Below, in pieces: positions 35,161-43,817 of a DNA stretch of 64,000 nt. Made by a program: the position numbers and the translations under genes. The stretch comes from Guptibacillus hwajinpoensis (GTDB taxonomy: Bacteria > Bacillota > Bacilli > Bacillales > Guptibacillaceae): assembly GCF_020171785.1 (NCBI RefSeq), contig NZ_JAIVAE010000016.1, forward strand, positions 1 through 64,000, written 5' to 3'. The notes below the pieces were generated by a model. That model was not told the DNA's origin. It saw only the letters and a program-made list of their open reading frames with translations, and did not search any database. Positions within the stretch are counted from its first letter, which is position 1. Each line of letters opens with the position of its first letter.

Positions 35161-36393
35161 TCATTGAACACTTTCTTTTGTTTTAGGTACACTGTCTCCA
35201 GGCTCGAGTGTTACTACATCACCTTGAATCGTATTCGGATATTTAATTCCTGCTCCTGTATTTAGAACGACTACGCGATCATCATCGTTAATCCACTCTT
35301 GTTCTCGAAGCTGGCGAGCCGCTGCGAACGCAGCCGCACCTTCAGGACACACATACGCACCTTCCATAGAAGAAACAGCTCTCAATTCAGTCATGATGCT
35401 CTCTTCGCTCACCGAAATTGCACAACCATTTGTTTCTCGGATTCCTTCAAGAATCAAAAAGTCACCAAGGGCTTTCGCGACATTGATTCCAAATGCGATC
35501 GTTGAGGCATCCTTCCACGGCTCTGCATGAGTCTTTCCTTCCTCCCACGCTTTCACGATCGGCGCACATCCTTCAGACTGAACCGCAACAAGTCGCGGCA
35601 TCTTATCAGCGTCTATCCATCCAAGCTCTTGTAACTCTCGAAGGGCTTTGTAAATGCCAATCAAGCCCACGCCGCCCCCAGTTGGGTAGAGGATGACATC
35701 TGGAACTTCCCAATTAAACTGTTCCGCAATTTCGAGTCCCATCGTTTTCTTTCCTTCGATCCGGTACGGTTCCTTCAGGGTTGACGCATCAAACATTCCT
35801 TCGTCCTTAACAGCTCTAGCAACAATTTGGCCAGCATCGCCAATCAAGCCATTCACAAGAAAAAGGTTCGCACCCGCTGCCATACATTCTTTTCTCGTAA
35901 TCTCAGGGGCATCAACTGGCATTACAATCGTTGATTTAATACCAGCTCTGGAGCTATAAAGAGACCAGGCAGCTCCCGCGTTTCCATTTGTCGGCATCGC
36001 AAGCTCTGTCACACCAAGCTCCTTTGCTTTTGAAACACCAACTGCTGCTCCTCTTGATTTAAACGAGCCAGATGGAATGAGACCTTCATCTTTCATATAC
36101 AGATTCGGAATCTTCATATCATGACCGATTTTCTCCATCTTCACAATCGGTGTCATGCCTTCTCCTAATGACACGACATTTTCTTCGCTCTCTACTGGAA
36201 GGATCTCATGATATCTCCATAGATCAGCACTTCTACCATTTAGATTTTCTGGTCGAAAGACTTCCTTGAGCTCGTCCATCTTATAGGAAACAAGGAGAGG
36301 TGATCCACATTCACATAATTGGTTCTGATTCTTCGTGCTATACATTTTTTCGCATTTCGGACAGTACAAATGTGAGACGTAACTGTATGTCAT
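35161..36393 (-). CDS. Threonine synthase-like PLP enzyme
   Basis: A 410-residue fold-type II PLP enzyme. An N-terminal zinc-finger-like part (CPKCEKMY, CECGSPLL), then the Schiff-base lysine in SGSFKSRGAA, the asparagine loop TNGNAGAAW, phosphate-binding PTGGGVGLIG and a C-terminal Ser/Thr site. It is the length of bacterial threonine synthases, but no homoserine kinase or dehydrogenase is near. With RidA directly upstream, which hydrolyses reactive enamines, it more likely performs beta-elimination or replacement on a substituted alanine or similar amino acid. The specific reaction is open. Confidence 0.82.
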   Translation of the reverse strand: MTYSYVSHLYCPKCEKMYSTKNQNQLCECGSPLLVSYKMDELKEVFRPENLNGRSADLWRYHEILPVESEENVVSLGEGMTPIVKMEKIGHDMKIPNLYMKDEGLIPSGSFKSRGAAVGVSKAKELGVTELAMPTNGNAGAAWSLYSSRAGIKSTIVMPVDAPEITRKECMAAGANLFLVNGLIGDAGQIVARAVKDEGMFDASTLKEPYRIEGKKTMGLEIAEQFNWEVPDVILYPTGGGVGLIGIYKALRELQELGWIDADKMPRLVAVQSEGCAPIVKAWEEGKTHAEPWKDASTIAFGINVAKALGDFLILEGIRETNGCAISVSEESIMTELRAVSSMEGAYVCPEGAAAFAAARQLREQEWINDDDRVVVLNTGAGIKYPNTIQGDVVTLEPGDSVPKTKESVQ

Positions 36394-36427
36394 CTATAAA
36401 ACCTCCTCATATTTTTAAAGAAATTTC

Positions 36428-36802
36428 TTACCTCATTGCAATCGATTCAATTTCAATCAAAGCGCCTTTTGGTAGCTCATTCACGCCTACCATCGCTCTG
36501 GCTGGCTGTGATTCGTTGAAGTAGCTCGAATAAATCTCGTTAATAATATCGTAATTTTTTAATGACGTTACATAAATCGTGTTCTTTACAACGTCGGATG
36601 TTTCAAGCCCTGAAGCATGGAGGATAGCTTGAATATTTTGGAGTACCTGCTTCGTTTGGTTTTCAATGCCCTCTACTAGTTCTTTCGTTTCAGGATGAAG
36701 CGGGATCTGACCTGAAATGAAAAGGGTACCCTCTTTCTCAACTGCCTGTGAATATGCCCCAATAGCTGCAGGTGCTTTTTCTGTTTGGATTGTTTTTACC
36801 AT
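36428..36802 (-). CDS. RidA family enamine/imine deaminase
   Basis: A 124-residue RidA (YjgF) protein. The family blocks are present: PAAIGAYSQAV, FISGQIPLHPET, VVKNTIYVTSL and the C-terminal ARAMVGVNELPKGALIEIE with the catalytic Arg. It removes 2-aminoacrylate and related enamines released by PLP enzymes. Gene order (regulator, ridA, threonine-synthase-like) suggests it detoxifies the product of the next gene. Confidence 0.92.
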   Translation of the reverse strand: MVKTIQTEKAPAAIGAYSQAVEKEGTLFISGQIPLHPETKELVEGIENQTKQVLQNIQAILHASGLETSDVVKNTIYVTSLKNYDIINEIYSSYFNESQPARAMVGVNELPKGALIEIESIAMR

Positions 36803-36815
36803 GTTAATCAGCTCC

Positions 36816-37481
36816 TTAAAGAGTATTTAAACTAGATTCTGTACGGATCTTCTGAAGATAGTTATAAATTGTAAACTTTGATACACCCAGAACATTTGCC
36901 AAATATTCCGGTGACCCTTTAATAAGAAAGGCACCCTTTTGTTCCAGTTCTCGTATCACTTCAATCTTCTCGTCCATTTCAAGAGAGGCAGGTGTATTAT
37001 GGAAGCGTTGAAATGCTTGCTGCGTCATATCTTCAATAACGTCCTGAACCGTTGTATGAAAATTCTCTTGATGCGCTTTTTCATCATTAAACTTAGTAAA
37101 CTCCTGAATTTCGTTTCCAATCCTCATAAGAAAGCTAACATCGATGTTCACGCATAGCGCTCCTATAACAGCATTTTGCTCATCCCTAAGAAACACTGTA
37201 GAAGATTTCATCACGATTCCTTTCTTCGATACTGTTTTGTAGTTCGCAAAGTCCTTAACTTCATCCCCTGCTCTCTGAAGCTCTTGAAGCACCAGATCGG
37301 TTATAGGAGAACCAACTTCGCGTTCCGTTATCGTACCTGAAAGGTGAATAAGCGATTGTTCTAAATTGCTAAAATCATGCACAGCAACCTCACACCTAGG
37401 TCCAATCATCTTAACCAAAATTTCTGCCGTACGAATGGCTTGATTAAAAATCGTCTCATTGTTGCGTTCTATTAGAATCAC
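36816..37481 (-). CDS. YheO-like PAS plus HTH transcriptional regulator
   Basis: A 221-residue protein: N-terminal YheO-like PAS domain (GPRCEVAVHDFSNLEQSL, IGALCVNIDVSFL) and C-terminal helix-turn-helix (VLGVSKFTIYNYLQKIR). This is the architecture of DauR-type regulators, which control amino acid (for example D-arginine) catabolism. First gene of the operon and probably its local regulator. It is divergent from the exporter gene across 366 bases of AT-rich DNA. Confidence 0.87.
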   Translation of the reverse strand: MILIERNNETIFNQAIRTAEILVKMIGPRCEVAVHDFSNLEQSLIHLSGTITEREVGSPITDLVLQELQRAGDEVKDFANYKTVSKKGIVMKSSTVFLRDEQNAVIGALCVNIDVSFLMRIGNEIQEFTKFNDEKAHQENFHTTVQDVIEDMTQQAFQRFHNTPASLEMDEKIEVIRELEQKGAFLIKGSPEYLANVLGVSKFTIYNYLQKIRTESSLNTL

Positions 37482-37847
37482 CTCCCATCAAACGAAAATG
37501 GATTTAAACGACTATGTGCTTTTGTTTAAATTTTCTGAACCATTTCACAACTCAGTATAGCAGTTCGTTTTTTGTAATTACAACAATTTTTTAATAATTA
37601 AAATTTTTTGTAAGTAAATCTCACATACTCTTTCATCCATTCAAGCCTTGATCTTAAAGCACTTTGTCGACTTTTCTTACTTCAAAACTTTTTTTATGAT
37701 AAATGTTGAGGGGTTGACTTATTAAAAATGTTAATGTCTAATTCATCTATTTATTAATTTATCCAATAAATACTATCGAACAATCAGTGAAGTAAATCCC
37801 CTCTCCTATGATACGGTTATGGCAAATGTTGAAAGAGGAGGAGTGCC
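37482..37847. promoter_or_regulatory. Divergent control region with a candidate plus-strand promoter
   Basis: No gene. Strongly AT-rich around 37565-37620. TTGACT (37714-37719) and TCTAAT (37737-37742) are separated by 17 bases and could drive the YeiH-type gene, with a leader of about 100 bases. The region must also hold the start of the minus-strand operon, but no clear consensus was found for it. Confidence 0.4.
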
Positions 37848-38903
37848 ATGCAACCGGAAAAAATACGAAACGATGTTTACGACGAACATGACGAACCCAC
37901 TCAAAAGAAAGCAAGCACAGGCTATACAAAAGGAATCTTATTAACATTGACACTAGCCATTGTGGCAGGTCAGATCGCAACCTTGCCTTTCTTCTCGATA
38001 CTTGGGATTATGATTCTCGCCATTCTATTGGGAGCCGTTTGGGGAAACACTGTTTCCGTTTCCCCTGAGACAAACCTTGGCATTAAATTCAGCTCAAAGG
38101 TGTTGCTCCGGGCTGGAATTATCCTGCTAGGTTTCAGGCTGAACTTACAAGAAATTCTCGCATCTGGTTTCTCCATTCTTTTAACAGACGTAATTGTCAT
38201 TCTGTTTACGATGCTATTCATCATGTTCCTTGCAAGAGCATTCAACATCGATCGTAAGCTTGGCACACTACTCGCTGCCGGAACCGCCATTTGCGGTGCG
38301 GCTGCAATCGTGGCGCTTGCGCCTATTGTGAAGAGTAAAGAACAGCATACAGCAATCGCCGTTTCCTGTATCGCCGTTCTTGGTACGGTCGGTGCCATTC
38401 TTTACATTTTTCTTTTTCCTGTACTACCTATTACGGAACAGGAATATGGTTTCCTCGTTGGTGCAACCCTTCATGAGCTCGCTCACGTAGTCGCGGCCGG
38501 GGTACCAGGTGGAGAAATCAGTGGAGATTCAGCTATTCTCGTTAAACTAGGACGAGTGCTACTGTTAATTCCTGTCGCATTAATCGTGAGCTTCTTGTAC
38601 AACGGGAAGAAAAACAAAGGAATACGCGATATGAAGAGCCTTCCGATTCCATGGTTCATCTTCGGCTTTTTAGGTATTAGCTTCTTTAACACCCTCGTCT
38701 CAATCCCTGAAAACATTACTAATATGCTCTTAATTGCGAGTACGTACTTGCTGGCGATGGGAATGGCAGGTTTAGGGCTGAACATCAAATGGGCAGACTT
38801 CGTAAAGGTTGGCTTTAAGCCAGTTGTAACAGCGGTAATTGGTTTTATAGGTCTTCTTGCAACCACCCCCTTACTTCTCTTCCTCTATAGACTTTTCTCT
38901 TAA
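37848..38903 (+). CDS. YeiH-family putative sulfate/sulfite exporter
   Basis: A 351-residue membrane protein of the YeiH (Cons_hypoth698) family with about ten helices after a charged N-terminus. Family blocks: VLLRAGIILLGFRLNLQEIL, LLAAGTAICGAAAIVALAPI and ATLHELAHVVAAG, plus YLLAMGMAGLGLN. These proteins are tied to export of sulfite or sulfate during organosulfur use. GAGGAGG lies before the ATG. A LysR regulator of the matching type follows by 37 bases. It is divergent from the PLP/RidA operon. Confidence 0.85.
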   Translation: MQPEKIRNDVYDEHDEPTQKKASTGYTKGILLTLTLAIVAGQIATLPFFSILGIMILAILLGAVWGNTVSVSPETNLGIKFSSKVLLRAGIILLGFRLNLQEILASGFSILLTDVIVILFTMLFIMFLARAFNIDRKLGTLLAAGTAICGAAAIVALAPIVKSKEQHTAIAVSCIAVLGTVGAILYIFLFPVLPITEQEYGFLVGATLHELAHVVAAGVPGGEISGDSAILVKLGRVLLLIPVALIVSFLYNGKKNKGIRDMKSLPIPWFIFGFLGISFFNTLVSIPENITNMLLIASTYLLAMGMAGLGLNIKWADFVKVGFKPVVTAVIGFIGLLATTPLLLFLYRLFS

Positions 38904-38940
38904 GGAAAGGTAGGGTAGGAGGAAAGACATTACGGAATGG

Positions 38941-39834
38941 ATGAGGGTTATGAATCTCGATTATTTGAAGGTGTTTTACGTCGCGGCCAACAACAAAAAC
39001 TTTTCTCAAACAGCCAAGGATCTTCATATCTCCCAATCGAGCGTCAGTCTACAGATTAAGCAGCTTGAAAACAAATGGGGATCTAAACTCTTTGAGCGAA
39101 CAACGAAAAAAATCTCATTAACTCCTGCAGGGGAAATTCTGTATGACAAAGTAGGGAAATTCATCTCGTTAATGAATGAAACGCAGAATGAACTAGACGC
39201 GTTAAAAGGCATCGTTCACGGCGATTTGAAAGTTGGCGCAAGCTTAACGATCGGCGAGCATATCCTACCCTTTTTACTTGCCGGCTTCTCAAAGCGATAC
39301 CCAAATGTGAGCATGAATTTGACCGTATACAATTCAGAGCAAATCGTGGAGAAGCTCTTCAATCATGAAATTAATGTTGGATTTATTGAATCGATGCTTT
39401 CCTATCCGACTCTCACACAGATTCCATTTGCGGAAGACGAGCTCATCATCATTGCTTCCGCTCAGGGAGACGTCGCTCCACATAGCTCTATCCTTACGAT
39501 CGAGCAACTCTTACATCTTCCGTTCATCATTCGTGAAAAAGGATCGGGAACAAGACAGGTGATGGAGGACACATTGCGAAGGCGTGGAGTCGACCCCTCC
39601 CAATTAAATATCATTCTTGAGCTTGAGCACACAGAAGCAATCAAATCTTCTGTTGAAGCAGGCCTAGGCATCTCAATCATTTCGAAATCCGCGGTAAAAA
39701 AAGAACTTGAGCTTAAAACTTTGAAGAAGCTTCAGATTGATGGTATGTCCCTCCACAGGAAGTTCTATATCATTTACCATGAGGAAGCACTAAAACAGAC
39801 GAGTAAAAAGTTAATCGATTTTGTGTTGGAATAG
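38941..39834 (+). CDS. LysR-type regulator (CysL/YeiE-like)
   Basis: A 297-residue LysR protein: N-terminal winged helix (FSQTAKDLHISQSSVSLQIK) and an effector domain (GDLKVGASLTIGEHILPFLL, REKGSGTRQVMEDTL) like CysL and YeiE, which respond to sulfur status. Location beside a YeiH-type exporter gene repeats the yeiE-yeiH pairing known in other bacteria, though there the two are usually divergent while here they are in tandem. Terminator downstream. Confidence 0.87.
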   Translation: MRVMNLDYLKVFYVAANNKNFSQTAKDLHISQSSVSLQIKQLENKWGSKLFERTTKKISLTPAGEILYDKVGKFISLMNETQNELDALKGIVHGDLKVGASLTIGEHILPFLLAGFSKRYPNVSMNLTVYNSEQIVEKLFNHEINVGFIESMLSYPTLTQIPFAEDELIIIASAQGDVAPHSSILTIEQLLHLPFIIREKGSGTRQVMEDTLRRRGVDPSQLNIILELEHTEAIKSSVEAGLGISIISKSAVKKELELKTLKKLQIDGMSLHRKFYIIYHEEALKQTSKKLIDFVLE

Positions 39835-39853
39835 AAATCTAAAAGAAAAAATG

Positions 39854-39891
39854 AAAAGACCTGGAGTCAAATTCACGCCTCCAGGTCTTTT
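39854..39891. terminator. Terminator after the LysR gene
   Basis: AAAAGACCTGGAG pairs with CTCCAGGTCTTTT around 12 bases and is followed by T. Confidence 0.88.
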
Positions 39892-40018
39892 TTATAACTA
39901 TTTCATTTAAAACTTACTTCATATTAAGGTCGTTAATTCAAATCTAGTAAACAACCTTAATAGTTAAGCCGTTCCATTCTCCGATAACTCTTTCCATTTG
40001 AACTTCTCCCACATTTTC

Positions 40019-40834
40019 CTATGAAATAAAGCCTCCGGACACGTCTTTGACATTGTGCACAACAATAAACGCATTCGGGTCTGTTTCTTTAATGACTCGT
40101 TTCAATTTAAGCTGCCGATGAGAATGCACGACGATATAGAGTACCTTCCGCTGTTCTTTAGAATATTCTCCAGTACCGTAAAAAACGGTAGCGCTTGAAG
40201 CCAATTCCGTTGTTATACGCTTAGATATCTCTTCAGTATATGGAGAAATAATGTTAATCGCTTTTTTGGAATCAAACCCTCCTAGTACGAAATCTGTCAC
40301 AATTTTACCAACGTAAAGAGTAATTAAAGTGTACATCGTATAAGTCGGTCCGATAATAAAAACTCCCATAATAACGATTAGTACATCAATCGCAAACGTT
40401 ACCCCCGTTAAATGCCATCCAAGTTGATGGTTTAACATTCTTGCAATGATAGAGCTTCCCCCAATTGAACTGCCTGCTTGATAAATAAAACCAAATCCGA
40501 TTCCAGTAATGACCCCAGCAAAGATAGCCGCAAGCAAAGGATCTTCTATAGGTTTCGCATACAAACCTTCTAACCCCCATAAAAACAAAGAAAAAACAGC
40601 TACATTATAAACCGTTTTTAATACGATAGGTCGCGGTAGGTACCTTACACCGACTGCTAAAAGCACGACGAATATAATCGGTGTGGAAACCCCGGGAGAA
40701 ATGTTCAAGCTGTAATAAATCAGTAAGGCTATCCCTACGATTCCTCCTTCAGCAATGGAGTTGGGCATCGCCAGCTGCGTAACAGCTAGCGCAAATAGAA
40801 GAGAGCCGATCGTCATATAAAAGATATTTTTCAT
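40019..40834 (-). CDS. YitT family membrane protein
   Basis: A 271-residue protein with five or six N-terminal helices containing GGIVGIALLIYYSLN and GSSIGGSSIIARML, followed by a C-terminal DUF2179 domain (TEEISKRITTELASSATVFYG and KRVIKETDPNAFIVVHNVKDVSGGF). This is the standard YitT layout in Bacilli. The transported solute, if any, is not known. Clear binding site GGGAGG upstream. Confidence 0.9.
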   Translation of the reverse strand: MKNIFYMTIGSLLFALAVTQLAMPNSIAEGGIVGIALLIYYSLNISPGVSTPIIFVVLLAVGVRYLPRPIVLKTVYNVAVFSLFLWGLEGLYAKPIEDPLLAAIFAGVITGIGFGFIYQAGSSIGGSSIIARMLNHQLGWHLTGVTFAIDVLIVIMGVFIIGPTYTMYTLITLYVGKIVTDFVLGGFDSKKAINIISPYTEEISKRITTELASSATVFYGTGEYSKEQRKVLYIVVHSHRQLKLKRVIKETDPNAFIVVHNVKDVSGGFIS

Positions 40835-40944
40835 TTTTTCCTCCCAGCATCCTTTTTATCACTTTAAAACTTCACAGAGCAACCTGTTTATCTTACATAC
40901 ACTCTACCATTTGATGTTAAACTCTTTTTTTACAAAAAAAGTTA

Positions 40945-41040
40945 AGAATCGCAGGAAGAATCGCAGGGACGGTTCTACTGATTCGACATACAAAAAACAG
41001 AAGTGTTATGAGACGAATCGTCGGGACGGTTCTGTTGATT
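40945..41040 (+). repeat. Two R2 copies with tandem flanks
   Basis: AAGAATCGCAGG occurs twice in tandem and runs into GGGACGGTTCT (40966-40976) and CTGATTC. A second copy, AATCGTCGGGACGGTTCTG at 41015-41033, follows with TTGATT. In each, AATC and GATT flank the core as an inverted repeat. Confidence 0.75.
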
Positions 41041-41057
41041 CAAGTTTGTGCTTAAAA

Positions 41058-41173
41058 AAATGCCCCACCTGGCACTACATGCCCAGGCAAGGCATTTCCC
41101 TTTATAATTCCGTAAAATTTCCCCATGTCATTTAAGAAGACAAATTAAGTTAAGGATTAACATGATTTGTCTT
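41058..41173. terminator. Two nested hairpins before the IS
   Basis: The first is AAATGCC with GGCATTT plus an inner CCTGG with CCAGG (41058-41097). The second is AAGACAAAT with ATTTGTCTT (41137-41173), followed by TTT. They sit between an R2 pair and the IS end and carry no gene. Confidence 0.55.
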
Positions 41174-41179
41174 TTTCAA

Positions 41180-42763
41180 CTACTGATTCACTAGAACCGT
41201 CCGAGACCAGTGAAAAACTAACGTTTTTTTCTTAGACTTAATAGCTAACCCTAAATAAAGAGTATAATAGAAGCTTTTCAACCAAATATACATGAAAAAA
41301 GAGGACGCCGCAGCGATCCTCTTTATGTTTACCGCGACGGCGGCTAATTTTGATTGAATGGATGCACTTAATAGACCATACCCCCTGGTTCGAGATAGGC
41401 CATGAAATCGTTTGAGCTCCGCATTCTTTCCTTCTATAGAAGCTCGCTTTTTATATTTTTCTTTAAACGCTTCGGACTTTTGGTGTTGAGATATTTCATA
41501 AAATTCAGCTGTGTTAACCCCTACCACCAGTAATCTCCTTGCCCTTTTCTTTGCACATTCGTCATGAAGTGGGCAGGCTTTACATTGCTTCAATCCAAAG
41601 TAATATTTATATCCTTCTCTGCCACCATCTTTCCCTTTTGTCCTAAAGTATTTCTTTTTTTCGGTGATGTTTCCTTGGCTACACTGCCATTCATCAGCGT
41701 CTTTATTATAGGTGAATTGACTTTCGTCAAGTCGGTATACAAGAGAGCTTACGGGTATATAAGGGTGCGCTTTTAAGGATTTTATATCATCTAGTATAGA
41801 TTTTCTGAAACAAGCTTTATCCCCATACACTTCCGTGATGGTCATGTTTGATCTTAAAGTTTGAGCTAACATTTCTTTGGCATAACTACCATCTGTGTAA
41901 GCACCATCCGATGTGCGTACGGACGTAATTATCCGTTCTTTTGTTGTCATCACAAACTCAGTTTTGTATCCATAAAAGTCCTGCGTCCTACTTTTTCTGC
42001 CGACTCTCGCATCTTCGTCAATAAGGGATCGAATGCCTTTCTGGTTGATAAACTTGGGATCCGCTAGGATCTTCTGAGCTTTTTGTATTGATTCCTTCGT
42101 GTTTTGATTGTGATTTGATGCTTGTTTCTCTACTTGATTCATTACGTTCAATAAGTAATCTTTCATCACAGCCTTCGCTTCTCGGTGATCCGCAATCTCC
42201 TGATAATCTGGAACCTCTGGTAAGTTTTCAAGTGATTGCCCCGTTTCTCGTTCATAGGTATGAATGATATTCCGAGCCAGATGTTTCATCAATCGCTCAG
42301 GTGTTTTCTTCTTAGTATTCGCTTCGATATGGGTAGCGTCAATACTGACACTTTTTCCTTGGAGAATCCCTTGTTCTACACATTGTCTCGCCATTTCAGT
42401 CATCATTTCATCAAGAGTATTTTCTCCAAGTCGCTGCGTTCGAAACTTGGACAGAAGACTTTTGTCTGGCAGGGAATCTTCTGGATTGAGACCGAGAAAG
42501 TACATAAACGCGAGGTTCAGTTCAGCTTCTGCCTTCATTTGTTCATCGGAATAATTATATAAATGTTGTAAAAATAAAAGTTTACACATTAACTCTGGTT
42601 CTTTGGCAGGACGGCCAAAACGCTCGGAGTAACTGTCTTTCAAAAGATCGTTAATGAAAGAAAAATCAATAACGGTCGTTATCTTCTTAAGGATATGATT
42701 TTCCGGAATTTTATCGTATAATACAGAGTGAAAACTTGATTGCTTTGACTGTAATCGAAGCAC
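41180..42763 (-). CDS. IS1182 family transposase (DDE)
   Basis: A 527-residue transposase with the family N-terminus (DFSFINDLLKDSYSERFGRP), the DUF772-like helical part, DDE catalytic region (SVSIDATHIEANTK, VYGDKACFRK, and RASIEGKNAELKRFHGLSR with the glutamate) and a Cys-rich block (CKACPLHDEC). The frame is uninterrupted and seems intact. It reads through the left inverted repeat, so its last residues are VFHWSRTVLVNQ and the stop lies outside the IS. No binding site better than weak upstream. Confidence 0.92.
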   Translation of the reverse strand: MLRLQSKQSSFHSVLYDKIPENHILKKITTVIDFSFINDLLKDSYSERFGRPAKEPELMCKLLFLQHLYNYSDEQMKAEAELNLAFMYFLGLNPEDSLPDKSLLSKFRTQRLGENTLDEMMTEMARQCVEQGILQGKSVSIDATHIEANTKKKTPERLMKHLARNIIHTYERETGQSLENLPEVPDYQEIADHREAKAVMKDYLLNVMNQVEKQASNHNQNTKESIQKAQKILADPKFINQKGIRSLIDEDARVGRKSRTQDFYGYKTEFVMTTKERIITSVRTSDGAYTDGSYAKEMLAQTLRSNMTITEVYGDKACFRKSILDDIKSLKAHPYIPVSSLVYRLDESQFTYNKDADEWQCSQGNITEKKKYFRTKGKDGGREGYKYYFGLKQCKACPLHDECAKKRARRLLVVGVNTAEFYEISQHQKSEAFKEKYKKRASIEGKNAELKRFHGLSRTRGYGLLSASIQSKLAAVAVNIKRIAAASSFFMYIWLKSFYYTLYLGLAIKSKKKTLVFHWSRTVLVNQ

Positions 42764-42901
42764 AAGTAAAACCCCCTAATGGTCGGTATTTGGTCGTACC
42801 CATTATACCATTCAGGGGGTTTTTTCATGGAGAATTTTAAATTTTACTCACCGCTCTGGTCTTAATCCGACTTTTTCACTGGTCTCGGACGGTTCTAGTG
42901 A
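41188..42901 (-). mobile_element. IS1182-family insertion sequence
   Basis: 1714 bp bounded by a perfect 30-bp inverted repeat (41188-41217 and 42872-42901), outer end TCACTAGAACCGTCC, inner end GAGACCAGTGAAAAA. It contains one transposase gene. The inverted repeat itself contains the R2 core (GAACCGTCC). No clear target duplication is visible: ACTGAT on the left and TTTCAG on the right. Alternatively the true ends are the inner 15 bases and the element lies between two R2 copies. Confidence 0.85.
42768..42823. terminator. Hairpin inside the IS upstream of the transposase
   Basis: AAAACCCCCTAATGGT pairs with ACCATTCAGGGGGTTTT. Placed between the IS end and the transposase start, it can stop incoming transcription, a known protective device in insertion sequences. 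Confidence 0.7.
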
Positions 42902-42951
42902 TTTCAGACCATACAAAAAGGAGCGTTAATCAATTTAATAATTGACGCTCC
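42887..42951 (+). repeat. R2 core followed by GGAGCGTTAAT-type hairpin
   Basis: GGACGGTTCT (42887-42896, within the IS right end) is followed 24 bases later by a hairpin (GGAGCGTTAAT with ATTGACGCTCC) whose arms resemble the GGGAGCATTAATTA hairpins of the toxin-locus R2 elements. Confidence 0.6.
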
Positions 42952-43012
42952 TTTACAATATTTCTCAAAATCATCGATGCTCTTATAGCAGGTTGTGCAA
43001 TGCTTTCGAAAA

Positions 43013-43549
43013 CTACTGAATTGGTCCCATCAATTCAGTAATAACTAGAATGTGCTCCTTCAATTTAACTTTTTTTAGATTCTCTACTTTTTCTGATCCA
43101 CCTAATCCTAGTAGAGGTGTATAACCAAAGCACTCGTCATACTCTGGTTTTTTATCTTTTTCTATCGCTTCTGGATAGGGTAGCCACATTAATTCATCCG
43201 TCATAAAATCATTTTCTTTTAAGTCCTCAAAAAAAAATTCAAATCCGGATGAAACTACATGAACATACCCTTTCCTATAAATTAATAAATTTATATACTT
43301 ATCTTTTTCCCATACAATAATATCCCCTATTGAGGTTGTGAAAATAGGAATCGCCTGCTCATATCTTGAATAACTTTTCTCTAAAATATCTAGATAGTCT
43401 TCTGGATTAATTACTTTTAAAAAACCATTTACAAGAGTACCAAAACCATATTTTCCCCATATTTCTATACTTTAAAATAATATCTTTATTGACTGTTTCA
43501 TTTTTTATGAAATCGCTAAATACCTTGTCCAAATAGGATGCCTCATTTA
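43013..43549 (-). pseudogene. Broken GAD-like/DUF1851 immunity protein gene
   Basis: The main frame encodes IWGKYGFGTLVNGFLKVINP, then DIIVWEKDKYINLLIYRKG, then PEYDECFGYTPLLGLGG and KLKEHILVITELMGPIQ, the pattern of GAD-like plus DUF1851 (Tdi1-type) immunity proteins. A TAA at 43472-43474 interrupts it; the homologous upstream part (YLDKVFSDFIKNETVNKD) continues in another frame, so a frameshift lies near 43465-43475. No start codon remains. It is probably the leftover of a further toxin-immunity pair removed when the IS or repeats rearranged the locus. Confidence 0.7.
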
Positions 43550-43656
43550 ATTACTCTGTTAATTTTGAGCGAGGGGATGGACAGGTACCTAGTCTCAATA
43601 ATAAGTTAGTATGCATTTTCTTCTGTTGATACTTACAATGGGACTGCAAAAGTAGT

Positions 43657-43691
43657 AATAGAGCCACTATCATTTTGATAGTGGCTCTATT
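43657..43691. terminator. Strong hairpin terminator
   Basis: AATAGAGCCACTATC pairs perfectly with GATAGTGGCTCTATT around 5 bases, between repeats next to the toxin locus. Confidence 0.8.
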
Positions 43692-43720
43692 ATGGCATAA
43701 GCGGAGCATTTTGTTTTAAG

Positions 43721-43800
43721 TGGAGCGAAAAGATAACATAGGTCGGTTTATTCCTCCTATGTCTTCTCTTTAGTAGGACGAGTACCTTTCCCACGGCTCT
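43721..43800 (+). repeat. Repeat R3, copy 1
   Basis: TGGAGCGAAAAGATAACATA, then GGTTTATTCCT, then CTCTTTAGTAGGACGAG and TACCTTTCCCACGGCTC. Related copies lie at 48061-48140 and 48324-48400. Their right ends form a palindrome of the type GGGACGAGGTACCTGTCCC. Confidence 0.7.
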
Positions 43801-43817
43801 TTTTCGCGAATGAGTTA

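Noticed and set aside
41188-42901. Target-site duplication of the IS
   Set aside because: Flanks ACTGAT and TTTCAG do not match directly, so no duplication could be claimed.
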